Positions 27,901 to 32,837 of a stretch of DNA of 34,278 nucleotides are shown one piece after another; position 1 is the first letter of the stretch; each line of letters opens with the position of its first letter. The DNA is from a virus: positions 1 through 34,278 of IMG/VR virus record IMGVR_UViG_3300030328_003943. One strand, 5' to 3'. The position numbers and the translations under genes are program-made. The notes beneath the pieces were generated by a model, which searched no databases, had not been told where the DNA came from, and saw nothing but the letters and a program-made list of their open reading frames with translations.

Positions 27901-29306
27901 GATGTATTAATACCACCAACAATTTTTTCAACAAATACATCAGTTTCATAAGTTGATGAAGTATTATAAATCCAAGAATTAGCAAAAACTTCCTTTTTAG
28001 TTTTATTAATATCTGGATTATCTATTAAATCACCTAATGTATCAACATATATACTTTCTCCTTCTATACATAACTTATTAGTATCTGAAGGAGTAAATTT
28101 AGATAAAACTCCAGTAATTCTTAATTCTACTTTATTTTCTAAATTACCATTTTCATACCCAAAAATAACTTCATCAGAACGTAAATTATCTGTACTATCA
28201 ATTTTTTCTTTTATATTTTTACAATTTAAAAATTGATTTATTGTTGTATCAGTATATGTAATATTTGTATTAATACCAGAATGTATTAATGTACCAGTAG
28301 TACTAAATCCTACAGTAGAATCTACTGTAATAACATCCGAATCCTTATCTACATCACCAATTACCTTTGTTTTACCTGGAATTGTAAATGTTCCTGTAAT
28401 AGAATCTCTTTCATTATATCCAACAAAAAGATCTAATCTATAATAATTTCCAACATTAACACCTGTAAGATACTCAACATCAGATACAGATGCAGTAGTT
28501 TGAGAGTCTGTGGATTTTACAATAGTTTGACCCTTTAATTTTAAAGGATCTCCTGAAATTAATTCAGCAACTACTTCTTCACGTCTAATATATTTTGCTG
28601 AAGATGGTTTAATTAAATAATCTTCAAGGTCAATAACTGATGGATCAACACCATATAATACATTAAATAAAATTCTAAAGGATTCTTCTGTTCCCTTAGT
28701 TTCATAAAAAGTTCTTGCTTCTTTTATAAAGTTATTAACATCTAATCTATCAACAAATTTACTATTCTCCATTCCAGGAGTAAGAGTATATTTGAGTTTT
28801 TTATAGAATTCTTGTAAAAATAAAGCACTTAAATTCTTTACTGTTGCGTTTTCTGCATGTTCAGATGCTACAGTATCAGAAAATACTAATTCTCCTGGAT
28901 TATTTGGCTCATGGTATGTGGAAATTCCACTAAATCCACGTTCACAACCTGTAAAAGTATTTGTAGTTAAACCTGTATATGTAATTATTTCATTATCAAT
29001 CTTTAAAAGACCATACTTATCAGGAAATCCTTTTGTGCTTTCGACTGAAATTGTTTTAGCACCAACAGTGGTTATTCCAGTTAAGGTTGTTTCTCCTTTG
29101 ATAACCTCTGGTGTTAAGTTATCTAATTTTAAATATTGGTCTAAATTATCCGCAAGATCAACAGGACCACCAGTATATTCTTGTGAAATATAGTATTGTT
29201 TTAAAAATTCGGGGTAATTTGGACTTTCAGATAAGAAAAATTCAGGAATTTGACTATCAACAATTTGCTGTACCTGAACACGTTTATTAATTCCAGTTGT
29301 TATCAT
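15921..29306 (-). CDS. 7: Giant baseplate wedge protein gp7-type (4461 aa)
   Basis: Probable gp7, the large wedge protein that starts baseplate wedge assembly. The evidence is in the first 300 residues: after SPNYPEFLKQYYISQEY (residues 28-44), the segment EARTFYETKGTEESFRILFNVLYG (about 195-218; core FYETKGTEESFRILFNVLYG) aligns with T4 gp7 FYSTKGIEASYKFLFKVLYN near the T4 C-terminus, and the position between gp6 and gp8 agrees. T4 gp7 is 1032 residues, so most of this protein is extra. Visible parts: IDxE modules (82-139, 3086-3164), many GxGY repeats, a YHYH-type domain (about 1268-1350), a duplicated CAKD/YPR region (about 3425-3830), and near 4000 a beta domain (IFINGVIQVPD). There is no frameshift or stop. 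It follows gp6 with a 3-bp gap. The function of the added regions is unknown; surface or host-recognition roles are inference. Confidence 0.82.
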   Translation of the reverse strand: MITTGINKRVQVQQIVDSQIPEFFLSESPNYPEFLKQYYISQEYTGGPVDLADNLDQYLKLDNLTPEVIKGETTLTGITTVGAKTISVESTKGFPDKYGLLKIDNEIITYTGLTTNTFTGCERGFSGISTYHEPNNPGELVFSDTVASEHAENATVKNLSALFLQEFYKKLKYTLTPGMENSKFVDRLDVNNFIKEARTFYETKGTEESFRILFNVLYGVDPSVIDLEDYLIKPSSAKYIRREEVVAELISGDPLKLKGQTIVKSTDSQTTASVSDVEYLTGVNVGNYYRLDLFVGYNERDSITGTFTIPGKTKVIGDVDKDSDVITVDSTVGFSTTGTLIHSGINTNITYTDTTINQFLNCKNIKEKIDSTDNLRSDEVIFGYENGNLENKVELRITGVLSKFTPSDTNKLCIEGESIYVDTLGDLIDNPDINKTKKEVFANSWIYNTSSTYETDVFVEKIVGGINTSAKITQFNVLSDIDKSSLKVTDTIDILEKNASGITTFVVGIDVVDAISNNNIELRAGFDAYVGKNYSIRRSLNKTSSTYIPITYGNNEITSDIQNVYNDSDKNLYVASNSLPSYPIQSKILQVGITTITANDTVQGQNTTNFKYSILSFANDVPFITGDEVYYQPGTTPLIGLSAGNYYVRVLDEKNKIRLYLSPAFIESDSYIEFDIPGSTTTHTFTLLRHLDAKIGPQKLLRKYPLVPNLKDSKDVKTIPGTTGMLVNGVEISNYKSTDNIFYGPIDKFLVLNGGSNYDLVNLPKITISSGLGTTALVQPVVRGDIVDIIIDEQNFDIEDINSITMSGGNGAESILQPIIKKRFREISFDGRTNDKGGGIDITAETITFLTPHNLRNGQGLVYDKNNNSSAIGIGTFGASNAYLNNFLTEEAVYYPQVVGINTIKLYGNIDDYAAGINTIGFTFAGKSGIHKFRLAEAKKTLDSVDIIKSGNPYENRRIFVKQAGINTFRSTIKFEDHGFSSGELITYSSSGSLISGLSQSNQYYVIKLDNDTFRLSNAGVGGTIKTEYLDNKYVNLKSKGTDYQEFAYPPLTININAFKSGISTDSTTKLIAPTEDFVATPIARGEIVSGLLYEKGTGYGSTDVINFKNKPIISLQNGKGGALRPIISNGKIIKVVIESSGSEYYSPPDLEVSGDGFSAELRAVITDNKITDVKIISSGISYTQDKTTIKVKSVGLNALFDTNIRELTLNNFERFNKDNELLLSSPNNLKYSIVGYSTDIWFKNKNASSSLEKYFVDQDAGGGHSKIIGWAYDGNPIYGPYGYSNALDPQSDIRVLNSGYSLNTDYDDRPIANDGLFVNDYLFTGSGDLDEHNGRFCKTPDYPDGIYAYFVGLSTNASNYFKPQFPYFIGNSYRSNPLVIEDQNVFTSDQSLFNYNESGLIRNTFPYKISNEFSDNDFIVESNEIQSQITVVDSVTQGSVQEFDILNSGDSYKIGDNLVFDNTGTNGNGVNAVVSILEGKTITEIDTSIVKYDDVVFVWSSPETVSAYISTSHILSDKNPVTISGLSTAINYLADSHIVGVPTETTILYKQVESNTTLSQIEDIFVGRTNLISIGSSIGIGTEKLHVLNKFEDRNILRVKRGISGTAHTISTIVSLIPSYFDIPLKTDQFTSKVNHIVYFNPKQSVGIATIAGISTSIDVTVGVLTESIDIPAQSLYLPNHSFITGQKVKFNTNPSGTNIAVSTDGNIGGSGPTSIANGDEVFIINKGDNYIGIVTQVGLTTTNGLFFTGNASNYYDYSFESTFNQITGSVERITTQVSVSTEHNLSNGDIVNLSIKPNQTVGIGSTNATIPFKVKFNALSEKLLVNNIGFTSAGVNTTTNIIGIFTHGLNTGDKVYYDSPDGDIISGLETGGYFVYKIDNNRIQLSDTLSRSKSIPPEVVSLVSIGGSNHELSLINPPLNVIRNNNLIFDVSDSSLSGYEFKFYYDREFKNGFVSTGQTDSTSITRDGTIGVSTDATITLNYSDYNPLNLYYNIEKSGFISTSDVDVEKGSQISYRNSEYNGEYSVSGIGSTTFNISLNKIPESFKYLSTNTETLHYTTKSLTARGGVSGIGMNFGGIGYKQLPAFVSIASTEGSGAIILPTSKTTNNIDTVNIMDIGFEYASDKTLAPSAKLSPVVTLTKNNKIIDVKIDNGGKNYISPPKIVVIDSDTREIVNSDYLEPIIGSSKSAIVGVTVRSEVKGIGVVELYTIDNSNGIDITNISVGSTIITDSVTGIATFTLKTPPLVGFSTLPFKVGDKFFVEGIVNEYGNGYNSADNDYKFYTVKSIPSANPLKITCDLNGIANNPGLAKTDQEFGTVIPFDWYPKFNPTIVEAEFMEDEVVLLFTNDYYSDIGLSVDKVANNYVKLLGNYNLKVGDIIKGSISGSVATINSTYRNSGTYTVDYSSRQNQGWIDGVGKLDEDYQVIPDNDYYQTLSYTVKSPIEYQSLVNSVNRLVHTTGLKNFADVGIGTTIPTGSASIGSTDATIVTRDLISETRVDTINNFDNVVDVGTLLPNKGNKIRLKTVRLTDYILCKSNRVLKVDDISSQFSNVSSNIGIQGGPSTAELDLNASYNRLLIQAINPATSDIQISEALVSIDFISGDIFTIDKGSLSNSSIDNNQSLLDYIGEKEVDNTYRLKISPVDPFDTDVNIKILQDSFVSSVGLTSTSLGFVDLIGTNDTVAASTTSVIASAEITKLDSYFASVEIKDTFADETNIVDVYVTHDGTNSYIADYNLDILNSNFIGTFTSNIESGILYLNYENNNTNQVSVNSKIVGFGTTASGVGTYRFKESVVPDGSENSARFESSYSNVSSASTIFEFTKSKVTTVKNIVRVSVGQTSALHQILIAHNNVNTYDLQYPFISIGSTSGIGTFGSTLVGSKFNLNFYPDASFSGGGNMQIQNYSEVLYTALDFDNATPNLTYGSVKESLSLLQYTGYASTSSNSDAFDLKYNRIPIFEKVFNPSAVIGDLSIGEFYIPNHFFSDNERVTYTADSTIEGVSASSMVMGNGAVLPSQVYIKKINNSIIGIATVSAGTAVTFTSVGAGNAHRFEMQKKLEKSIIALDDIIQTPLSYTPVTTTLANNVSSSVSISTSIISLAGISTFETGQTLKIDDEYVKITNVGLGSTNIGPITNTGSIKLLEVERGFVGSTAATHSDGATVRLYNGGFNIERNKIYFTEVPPGQNYEGISPGNYPPHNANFNGNVYLRQNYSTNAIYDDISDKFTGIGQTFDVTIGASNTTGITTGSSLVVINGIFQKPTTENNSNNNYSFIGGSNTGITSYVFTGISSDNGAIIKSEIDVVQNQLPRSGQVVSFASEGGLGIAPLVGASVTAVIGAGGSIVSVGLGTQDLFGSGYRFEGSIAIGITDVGYDHKFVSVGVNSITVAGNGIGAASAVFNPTDATYTPIDGKLTLIKTAHNLITSDNYTATTGTVYDPNVGILTVKLSSSPSPALANGQLVKFDDYGLKFKCAKDSNATTHPYPRPTDPLSGKWLPISNVSGGDQFEINVLDEAPSSHTSVHTFDSSVANSVKRSANTVGIVTDGIVFTCSDDGYNSNYPYPRTTDPAHNATLSIVEATSDTISVGVGSGGGAGRDAVITASIAPYNIHKFVSATSSGLSVTGGSGATLTANNAQYDPRTGILTVTTSVAHGMSAAGIQTATTGTVYNPTSGIMTVTTLSNHGYSNSDYVKIADNSLTFTCAKDGHVTNHTYPRSTDPVSNKWIQISNVTSNTFQIQVLDSTPSTNTSAHTYVSASAAGIQKANSTVGIGTSSLTFTCAQDNHTSTHAYPRPYNDDSHNATLGVEGIVDTTNFTVNVGKSPAGTGGALQFAVGTAGTGYVNPKIHCPQPFYENLEVLGVSRLGIGATTDTGKGLLINVDIGASSTTGIGSTLFEVKSFTVPRSGFSFKRGDVIKPVGLVTDRYLQSPISDFTLTVDSIFTDSFGSWNVGEFDYIDSTREIQDGSRTSFPLKVNGELLSFQTDREDLDSQDIDLKSVLLIFINGVIQVPDVAYTFNGGTVVNFFEAPDPADDVAIFFYRGSSIDSFIVDVPETLKDGDLVKVNQQNTPYPDPNGALKNNFVEQEQRTITGITTSDEFSTNLYYGLGMNRTNYVQGDFRPMDWIKQKTDKVIGGEVVYKTRNVLETLVFPNAGITSGITTNTTEFFVDSVDLFNYEGEAVLDFECDALIVSQVTPVAAAFTATVSTAGTISAVTITNPGSGYTVAPTLSISNPPVQIATGIGTTATVSTVIGVGGTITSISITNPGLGYSETNPPQTIAPLPKTSRESITGISATTGFSGIITGITTTSGTGSNPLALKFFGQRTSGSAANTLLNSYPVVIYNTEVGTGCTSITGTGATVGIGTTFLDNIYHVSSFSNPGGLNAFEFVSNIDSNSPVTGINTYVQGLSGSIGEISWGRLSGATRSGINPISVEVAGFTVNSGLTTFPYIQRRNAGLRTTGAIEK
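17810..19030 (-). repeat. In-frame direct duplication of about 690 bp within gp7
   Basis: Two copies of a composite unit lie head to tail. Landmarks recur at fixed distance: the word atacagt(t/a)cctgtagttgc at 19004 and 18311 (693 bp apart), ggatctgta at 18844 and 18157 (687 bp), gttgcattatgtg at 18595 and 17908 (687 bp). Each unit encodes TATTGTVY(D/N)P, then a CAKD...YPR.TDP..(G/N)KW module, then a second, shorter C..D....YPR module ending HNATL, so four Cys/YPR modules are present in all. Residual nucleotide identity suggests a younger event than the other repeats. Confidence 0.8.
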
Positions 29307-29309
29307 ATT

Positions 29310-31241
29310 CTATCCCCTGGTTAATACTCCATTTGTATAACTTGACGTAACTTTGAACCCAACTCCAGATATTTGCTCTCCTGAAGAAATGGTGTCTTTA
29401 ACCATATTTATTGAACTATCATTAATGCTAAATTTCAAATATAAATCTTGAAGTCCAATAATATCATTGGATTCTGGATATGCTTGAATTTCAATAACAT
29501 TATTTGCAATATCTGTTGATGTTATATTAACTGTAGTTAAAATTATTTCACCTTTTACATAATCTACTGTACCTGCAGATTGTACAATTACAACTTTTGA
29601 CCCATCAACTGTATCTGTCCTAACAATTGATATTTCACCTGTTAATTTATCAGGATTTGGACTATCTGTTAGATATACTGTATCTGCAACACCAGAAATC
29701 TTAAATCCAGTACTTTTAATGTTTAAACCCTCTGGTTTAACGTTAAATCTGTTACCAAAACACAATTCATACTGAGAAAATTGGTTTATAAGAGCATTTA
29801 AGTTTCTTCTAATACGTACTCTTGTAATATTTGATGTTATTGCCGTATTAATGTTATCAATAACACTTAAAACTTTACTATACTTAAATCTTCCACCAAA
29901 TTTATTAATATCAGTTGATTGTGAATAAGTTGTAAGACCACCTACAACTTCAGTCTTCAAATTATTAACAGTATCAACTTGAGAATTGTTATAATAAATG
30001 AAAGATTCTAATTCAACATATAATATTTTTAAATCTACTATTTTTTGGTTAATTCCAGTCAAAGAATAACTTTTTAAGTTTGAAAGAATCTGTTGTTTAT
30101 CAAAATCAGAGACAAATTCACCATTTTTTGGTTTAATTGAGATAAAAACAGTTCCAAACTGAGGTGGATCTATTTCTTCCCCACCAACAACTGAAACACT
30201 TTCAGTATTTGGATATACTTGTTGTATTACAGACTCATAATCCCTTGATGTAACAGCTCTATACTGTGCCGAATACAGTCTAGGAGCAAAGTATTTAATA
30301 GAATCGATAGATTCTATATCACCACCATTAGATGCCCTTGTAAGCGTTGTTATATTGGATATAGTAGTATCTGTAACAGTAGCATTTAAGGAATTTATAA
30401 AACTTCCTGAAAATGAGAATGCAGAAGGACCATTACCATCTACTCCATCTGTAACAATGTAACTAACTGTAATTTCTGCTCCATTATCTAACTTTTTACC
30501 AAAGATTCCATCACCAAAAAGTATCTCATATCGCTCATCTTGCACTTCTTGGAGTAAAAATGTTCTTGAATTTGAATCAATATTTAAAATATTGTCAATT
30601 TTAGTGTATTGTACACCTTTTCCTGTATCTGAAGTACCTTTTACATGTACAACTATGGTTGAAGTGTCGATAAATGAGTTATCTAGGATAAATCTTTGAT
30701 CTAATGACCCATCATAAGTAAAAGATTTAGTTAAATATGTGCCTTGATAGACTGTAATTGGACTAAATGTTGCTTTATAGAATGTTTTTGACGGTGTATT
30801 GGGAGTGGCAGCAGTTATAGAGTCATATTTAAGAGTTGTTGTAATACTTTCTGGTATAGAAAAGGTATATGATGTATTATCTACGTTACCTGTACATACT
30901 AAACCCTCTTTTAAGGTTAATGTTCCTCCTTGATCTTCTGTTACAACCGTAAATTCAACGGATGCTTGTGCTGCCGTCCTAGAACGAGGTACATATCCTA
31001 TATTTCTTGCTAAAGAAACTACATTTTCTCTTACAGTTGCTGAATCTAAGAAAGATTCATTCACAACCATATTAGAATTAAATGCTGTAATATACGTATT
31101 ATATGCTAAAGTATCAATTAAAGTTGAAAAGTTAGACCCTTCAAAGTCAAAATCAGTAAATGTCGAATTTGCACGTAGATAATCCTTAATTGAGGTTTTT
31201 ATCTGGTCAAAATCTAAGTTTGTAAATTTAGTAAAAGGCAT
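29310..31241 (-). CDS. 6: Baseplate wedge protein gp6
   Basis: Core wedge subunit whose dimers form the inner ring of the baseplate. It has 643 residues, close to the T4 length of 660. The diagnostic N-terminal region DFEGSNFSTLIDTLAYNT (about residues 46-65), followed by VVNESFLDSATVRENVVS and GYVPRSRTAAQASVEF, aligns with T4 gp6 (DFEGSRLNVLCDLLAYNT ... NGYLPTSKSAAQ). The middle has the gp6/J-like FGDGIFGKKLDNGAEITV and RAVTSRDYESVIQQVYPN, and the C-terminus is beta-rich. Unlike gp7, gp8, gp14 and gp15 it carries no extra module, consistent with its buried position in the particle. It starts 1 bp after gp25 ends and is separated from gp7 by 3 bp, so the three form one late operon. Confidence 0.95.
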   Translation of the reverse strand: MPFTKFTNLDFDQIKTSIKDYLRANSTFTDFDFEGSNFSTLIDTLAYNTYITAFNSNMVVNESFLDSATVRENVVSLARNIGYVPRSRTAAQASVEFTVVTEDQGGTLTLKEGLVCTGNVDNTSYTFSIPESITTTLKYDSITAATPNTPSKTFYKATFSPITVYQGTYLTKSFTYDGSLDQRFILDNSFIDTSTIVVHVKGTSDTGKGVQYTKIDNILNIDSNSRTFLLQEVQDERYEILFGDGIFGKKLDNGAEITVSYIVTDGVDGNGPSAFSFSGSFINSLNATVTDTTISNITTLTRASNGGDIESIDSIKYFAPRLYSAQYRAVTSRDYESVIQQVYPNTESVSVVGGEEIDPPQFGTVFISIKPKNGEFVSDFDKQQILSNLKSYSLTGINQKIVDLKILYVELESFIYYNNSQVDTVNNLKTEVVGGLTTYSQSTDINKFGGRFKYSKVLSVIDNINTAITSNITRVRIRRNLNALINQFSQYELCFGNRFNVKPEGLNIKSTGFKISGVADTVYLTDSPNPDKLTGEISIVRTDTVDGSKVVIVQSAGTVDYVKGEIILTTVNITSTDIANNVIEIQAYPESNDIIGLQDLYLKFSINDSSINMVKDTISSGEQISGVGFKVTSSYTNGVLTRG

Positions 31242-31242
31242 A

Positions 31243-31641
31243 TTATCTTGTAGCTTCTAGTATAAATGTAAATGCTTGAGTTGGTAAATCTAATCCTATT
31301 ATATTAAAATAAACAGTAACATTAAACTCATTTCTATCTATCTGAGGATCTACCTCTACTATTAAACTATCTACTCTTGGTTCAAAGTTAGTAATTGCAA
31401 TTTCAATTTGCTTTTCAATTACAGATGCAGTACCAATATCTACCAAATCAAAAAGACTAGATCTAACATCAGAACCTAAAATAGAATTAAAAAATCTTTC
31501 TTTTGGTATAGTTTGTACTATATTTCTTACAGATTTTGCGATTGCATTCGCATCTTTTATTACTGTAAGGTCTTTTGTAATAGGATGAGCATTAAAGGAT
31601 AGACTAATATCTTTAAATGATCTAGATATCCTTGTTTTCAT
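31243..31641 (-). CDS. 25: Baseplate wedge protein gp25
   Basis: Small wedge protein of the conserved gp25/lysozyme-like family found in contractile tails, phage baseplates and type VI secretion (TssE); it links the wedge core to the sheath. It has 132 residues, the same as T4. The family hallmark is the segment ITNFEPRVDSLIVEV (about residues 82-97), with the EPR motif intact. Upstream of it IPKERFFNSILGSDVRSSLFDL corresponds to the T4 region RPFDPEFGCDLSDQLFEN (core residues ERFFNSILGSDVRSSLFDL). It is the first gene after a TATAAATA late box (27 bp before the ATG) and is followed 1 bp later by gp6. In T4, gene 25 lies in another cluster, so the 25-6-7-8 arrangement differs from T4. Confidence 0.93.
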   Translation of the reverse strand: MKTRISRSFKDISLSFNAHPITKDLTVIKDANAIAKSVRNIVQTIPKERFFNSILGSDVRSSLFDLVDIGTASVIEKQIEIAITNFEPRVDSLIVEVDPQIDRNEFNVTVYFNIIGLDLPTQAFTFILEATR

Positions 31642-31667
31642 TCAATTTAATAGCAGTTTTCTAGATT

Positions 31668-31675
31668 TATTTATA
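31668..31675 (-). promoter_or_regulatory. T4-type late promoter box upstream of gp25
   Basis: Exact TATAAATA on the minus strand (context CTG-TATAAATA-AATC), 27-34 bp before the gp25 ATG and about 30 bp after the terminator that closes the upstream small genes. It would drive the gp25-gp6-gp7 transcript. Placement directly after a terminator marks a clean boundary between the accessory and structural regions. Confidence 0.8.
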
Positions 31676-31706
31676 CAGCAAATCTTAACAATTAGATAAT
31701 AACATT

Positions 31707-31730
31707 AAAAAAGCGTCCCTTTCGAGACGC
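31707..31730 (-). terminator. Rho-independent terminator after the 49-aa gene
   Basis: Minus-strand hairpin GCGTCTC-GAAA-GGGACGC (7 bp with one G-T pair, closed by a GNRA-type GAAA loop) followed by TTTTTT. It begins 6 bp after the stop codon of the 49-aa gene. It should end transcripts coming from the glycosyltransferase promoter before the late operon begins. Confidence 0.9.
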
Positions 31731-31736
31731 TCACGA

Positions 31737-31886
31737 CTATTTTCCTTGTCCTCTATATCTTTTACGAGACGAGTTACGGGATGTTGCCGAGTATTTCGAG
31801 TGTTTCCCGTTTCCCTGACGAGATTTCTTCGGCGGTGATTGAATAAAATCTCCACCACTAATACCACTTTTTGCTCTTACTGCCAT
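31737..31886 (-). CDS. 49-residue highly basic small protein
   Basis: A short gene starting MAVRAKSGISGGDFI and ending KRYRGQGK. It has a strong ribosome site (AAGGAGG four bases before the ATG) and a terminator immediately after the stop. The composition is Lys/Arg/Ser/Gly-rich with almost no acidic residues, so the product is probably disordered and could bind nucleic acid or the virion. I recall near-identical tiny proteins in T4-like marine cyanophages, always unannotated. The start codon lies inside the end of the upstream 58-aa gene (10-bp overlap), suggesting translational coupling. Another frame across this region is also open but lacks this ribosome site and runs into the terminator, so it is a shadow. 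Confidence 0.85.
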   Translation of the reverse strand: MAVRAKSGISGGDFIQSPPKKSRQGNGKHSKYSATSRNSSRKRYRGQGK

Positions 31887-32053
31887 TGATCCTCCTTAAT
31901 AACTTCAGTTGTAATACTATCTGGATGTGGTGTCCCTGTTTGATAGAATTCTATTGATAAGTCTTCTAGTCTATTGAAATACTCTAATTCCGATAGACTA
32001 GAATACACTAACTTGCCATCTATTAGAATATTATATGACTCTAGTTTTCTCAT
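31877..32053 (-). CDS. 58-residue small protein of unknown function
   Basis: A short protein (MRKLESYNILIDGKL ... EDLSIEFYQTGTPHP). Its ATG overlaps the end of the glycosyltransferase-like gene by 23 bp; an in-frame TAG lies two codons upstream, so this ATG is the only good start. Its own end contains the ribosome site of the 49-aa gene. It is acidic and soluble, with no membrane segment. The N-terminal pattern (aromatic-x-I-x-I-x-(G/N)-K ... L-S/T-E-x-E-F/Y-F) resembles the first half of the 55-56-aa protein encoded about 0.9 kb upstream, so the two may be distant paralogues. Function unknown; tight overlap on both sides supports it being a real gene. Confidence 0.75.
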   Translation of the reverse strand: MRKLESYNILIDGKLVYSSLSELEYFNRLEDLSIEFYQTGTPHPDSITTEVIKEDQWQ

Positions 32054-32786
32054 GTCCTACACGTACCCGTGGATCGCACCATATTTCGTAACCTGCTTCC
32101 TTTGCATCAAGACAGAAAGAAACATCTTCACCGCACATGTCTTGTACTTCGCCTGACTCGAAAACTTGCATCTTCGGTGCAAACCAAGGATACTTCATTT
32201 CTTCGTTCTCAAAGACTCCTTTCTTAATTAAAAGCCAACCGAAACCTGTATAATCTACTGTAAAAGGTTTGCGACGTTTGGATATACTTTCGACAGTTTC
32301 GTGATTCATCACTCCACCATTACCACGAAAATCATCCTCATCTAACCAATGTGCTACAGAAGTAGTCTTACCATCTTCGGTTGCATACCATCCTGCTGCA
32401 ATATCTTTATCCATCAATACAATTTGCCAAAACTTCTCTGTATTGAATACAATATCACTATCAATCCATAATTGATAATCATATGTTAATTTACCATCCC
32501 AAGGTAATTGATCTGGTCCCCTTAAAACATTTGCTCCAAGACACTTACATCTTGCAAAATTCACCATAGAAGAATAATCTTGTGAAATTTGTATACTTGC
32601 TCCTGCTTGTACAAGATCAAAACATAGCTGAACAAATGCCTTTAAGTAAACATATGAAACCCCTCTACCAGGTAAACAGAATACTACTGATTTTCCTTTT
32701 ACTAATTCCTTTGCTTTATCATAATCCCAATCAGGACTTTTATTTGCTGTAGGAGGTTTTGCTTTTACTGTAAATCCTTTAGCCAT
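32031..32786 (-). CDS. Glycosyltransferase-like protein (GT-A fold)
   Basis: A 251-residue probable nucleotide-sugar-dependent glycosyltransferase. Features of the GT-A/GT2-like fold: an N-terminal beta-alpha unit with VVFCLPGRGVSY (residues about 33-44), a DxD-type metal/nucleotide site in LWIDSDIVF (about 103-111), a YTGFGWLLIKKGVFE segment, and the acceptor-side motif CGEDVSFCLDAKEAGYEIW (about 217-236) followed by DPRVRVGHEKT. The GEDVSFC element is the equivalent of the ED-type catalytic motif. No membrane anchor. It is preceded by a perfect-consensus sigma70 promoter, so it is probably expressed early, unlike the neighbouring structural genes. It could modify phage DNA, virion glycans or host surface polysaccharide; the sequence does not tell which. 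Confidence 0.78.
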   Translation of the reverse strand: MAKGFTVKAKPPTANKSPDWDYDKAKELVKGKSVVFCLPGRGVSYVYLKAFVQLCFDLVQAGASIQISQDYSSMVNFARCKCLGANVLRGPDQLPWDGKLTYDYQLWIDSDIVFNTEKFWQIVLMDKDIAAGWYATEDGKTTSVAHWLDEDDFRGNGGVMNHETVESISKRRKPFTVDYTGFGWLLIKKGVFENEEMKYPWFAPKMQVFESGEVQDMCGEDVSFCLDAKEAGYEIWCDPRVRVGHEKTRVI

Positions 32787-32808
32787 AACGTGTTGTAATT
32801 ACATTTCA

Positions 32809-32837
32809 ATTATATCAGTTTATATATCATATGTCAA
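32809..32837 (-). promoter_or_regulatory. Perfect-consensus sigma70 promoter upstream of the glycosyltransferase gene
   Basis: Minus strand TTGACA (32837-32832), a 17-bp spacer, then TATAAT (32814-32809): an exact match to the vegetative bacterial promoter in sequence and spacing. The -35 box overlaps the stop region of the upstream small gene. The transcript would begin near 32802, about 15 bp before the ATG at 32786. It should be read by host RNA polymerase with no phage factor. Confidence 0.85.

Noticed and set aside
31685-31867. 60-codon minus-strand frame over the 49-aa gene
   Set aside because: It runs through the terminator hairpin and has no ribosome site, whereas the 49-aa frame has a strong AAGGAGG and ends just before the terminator.
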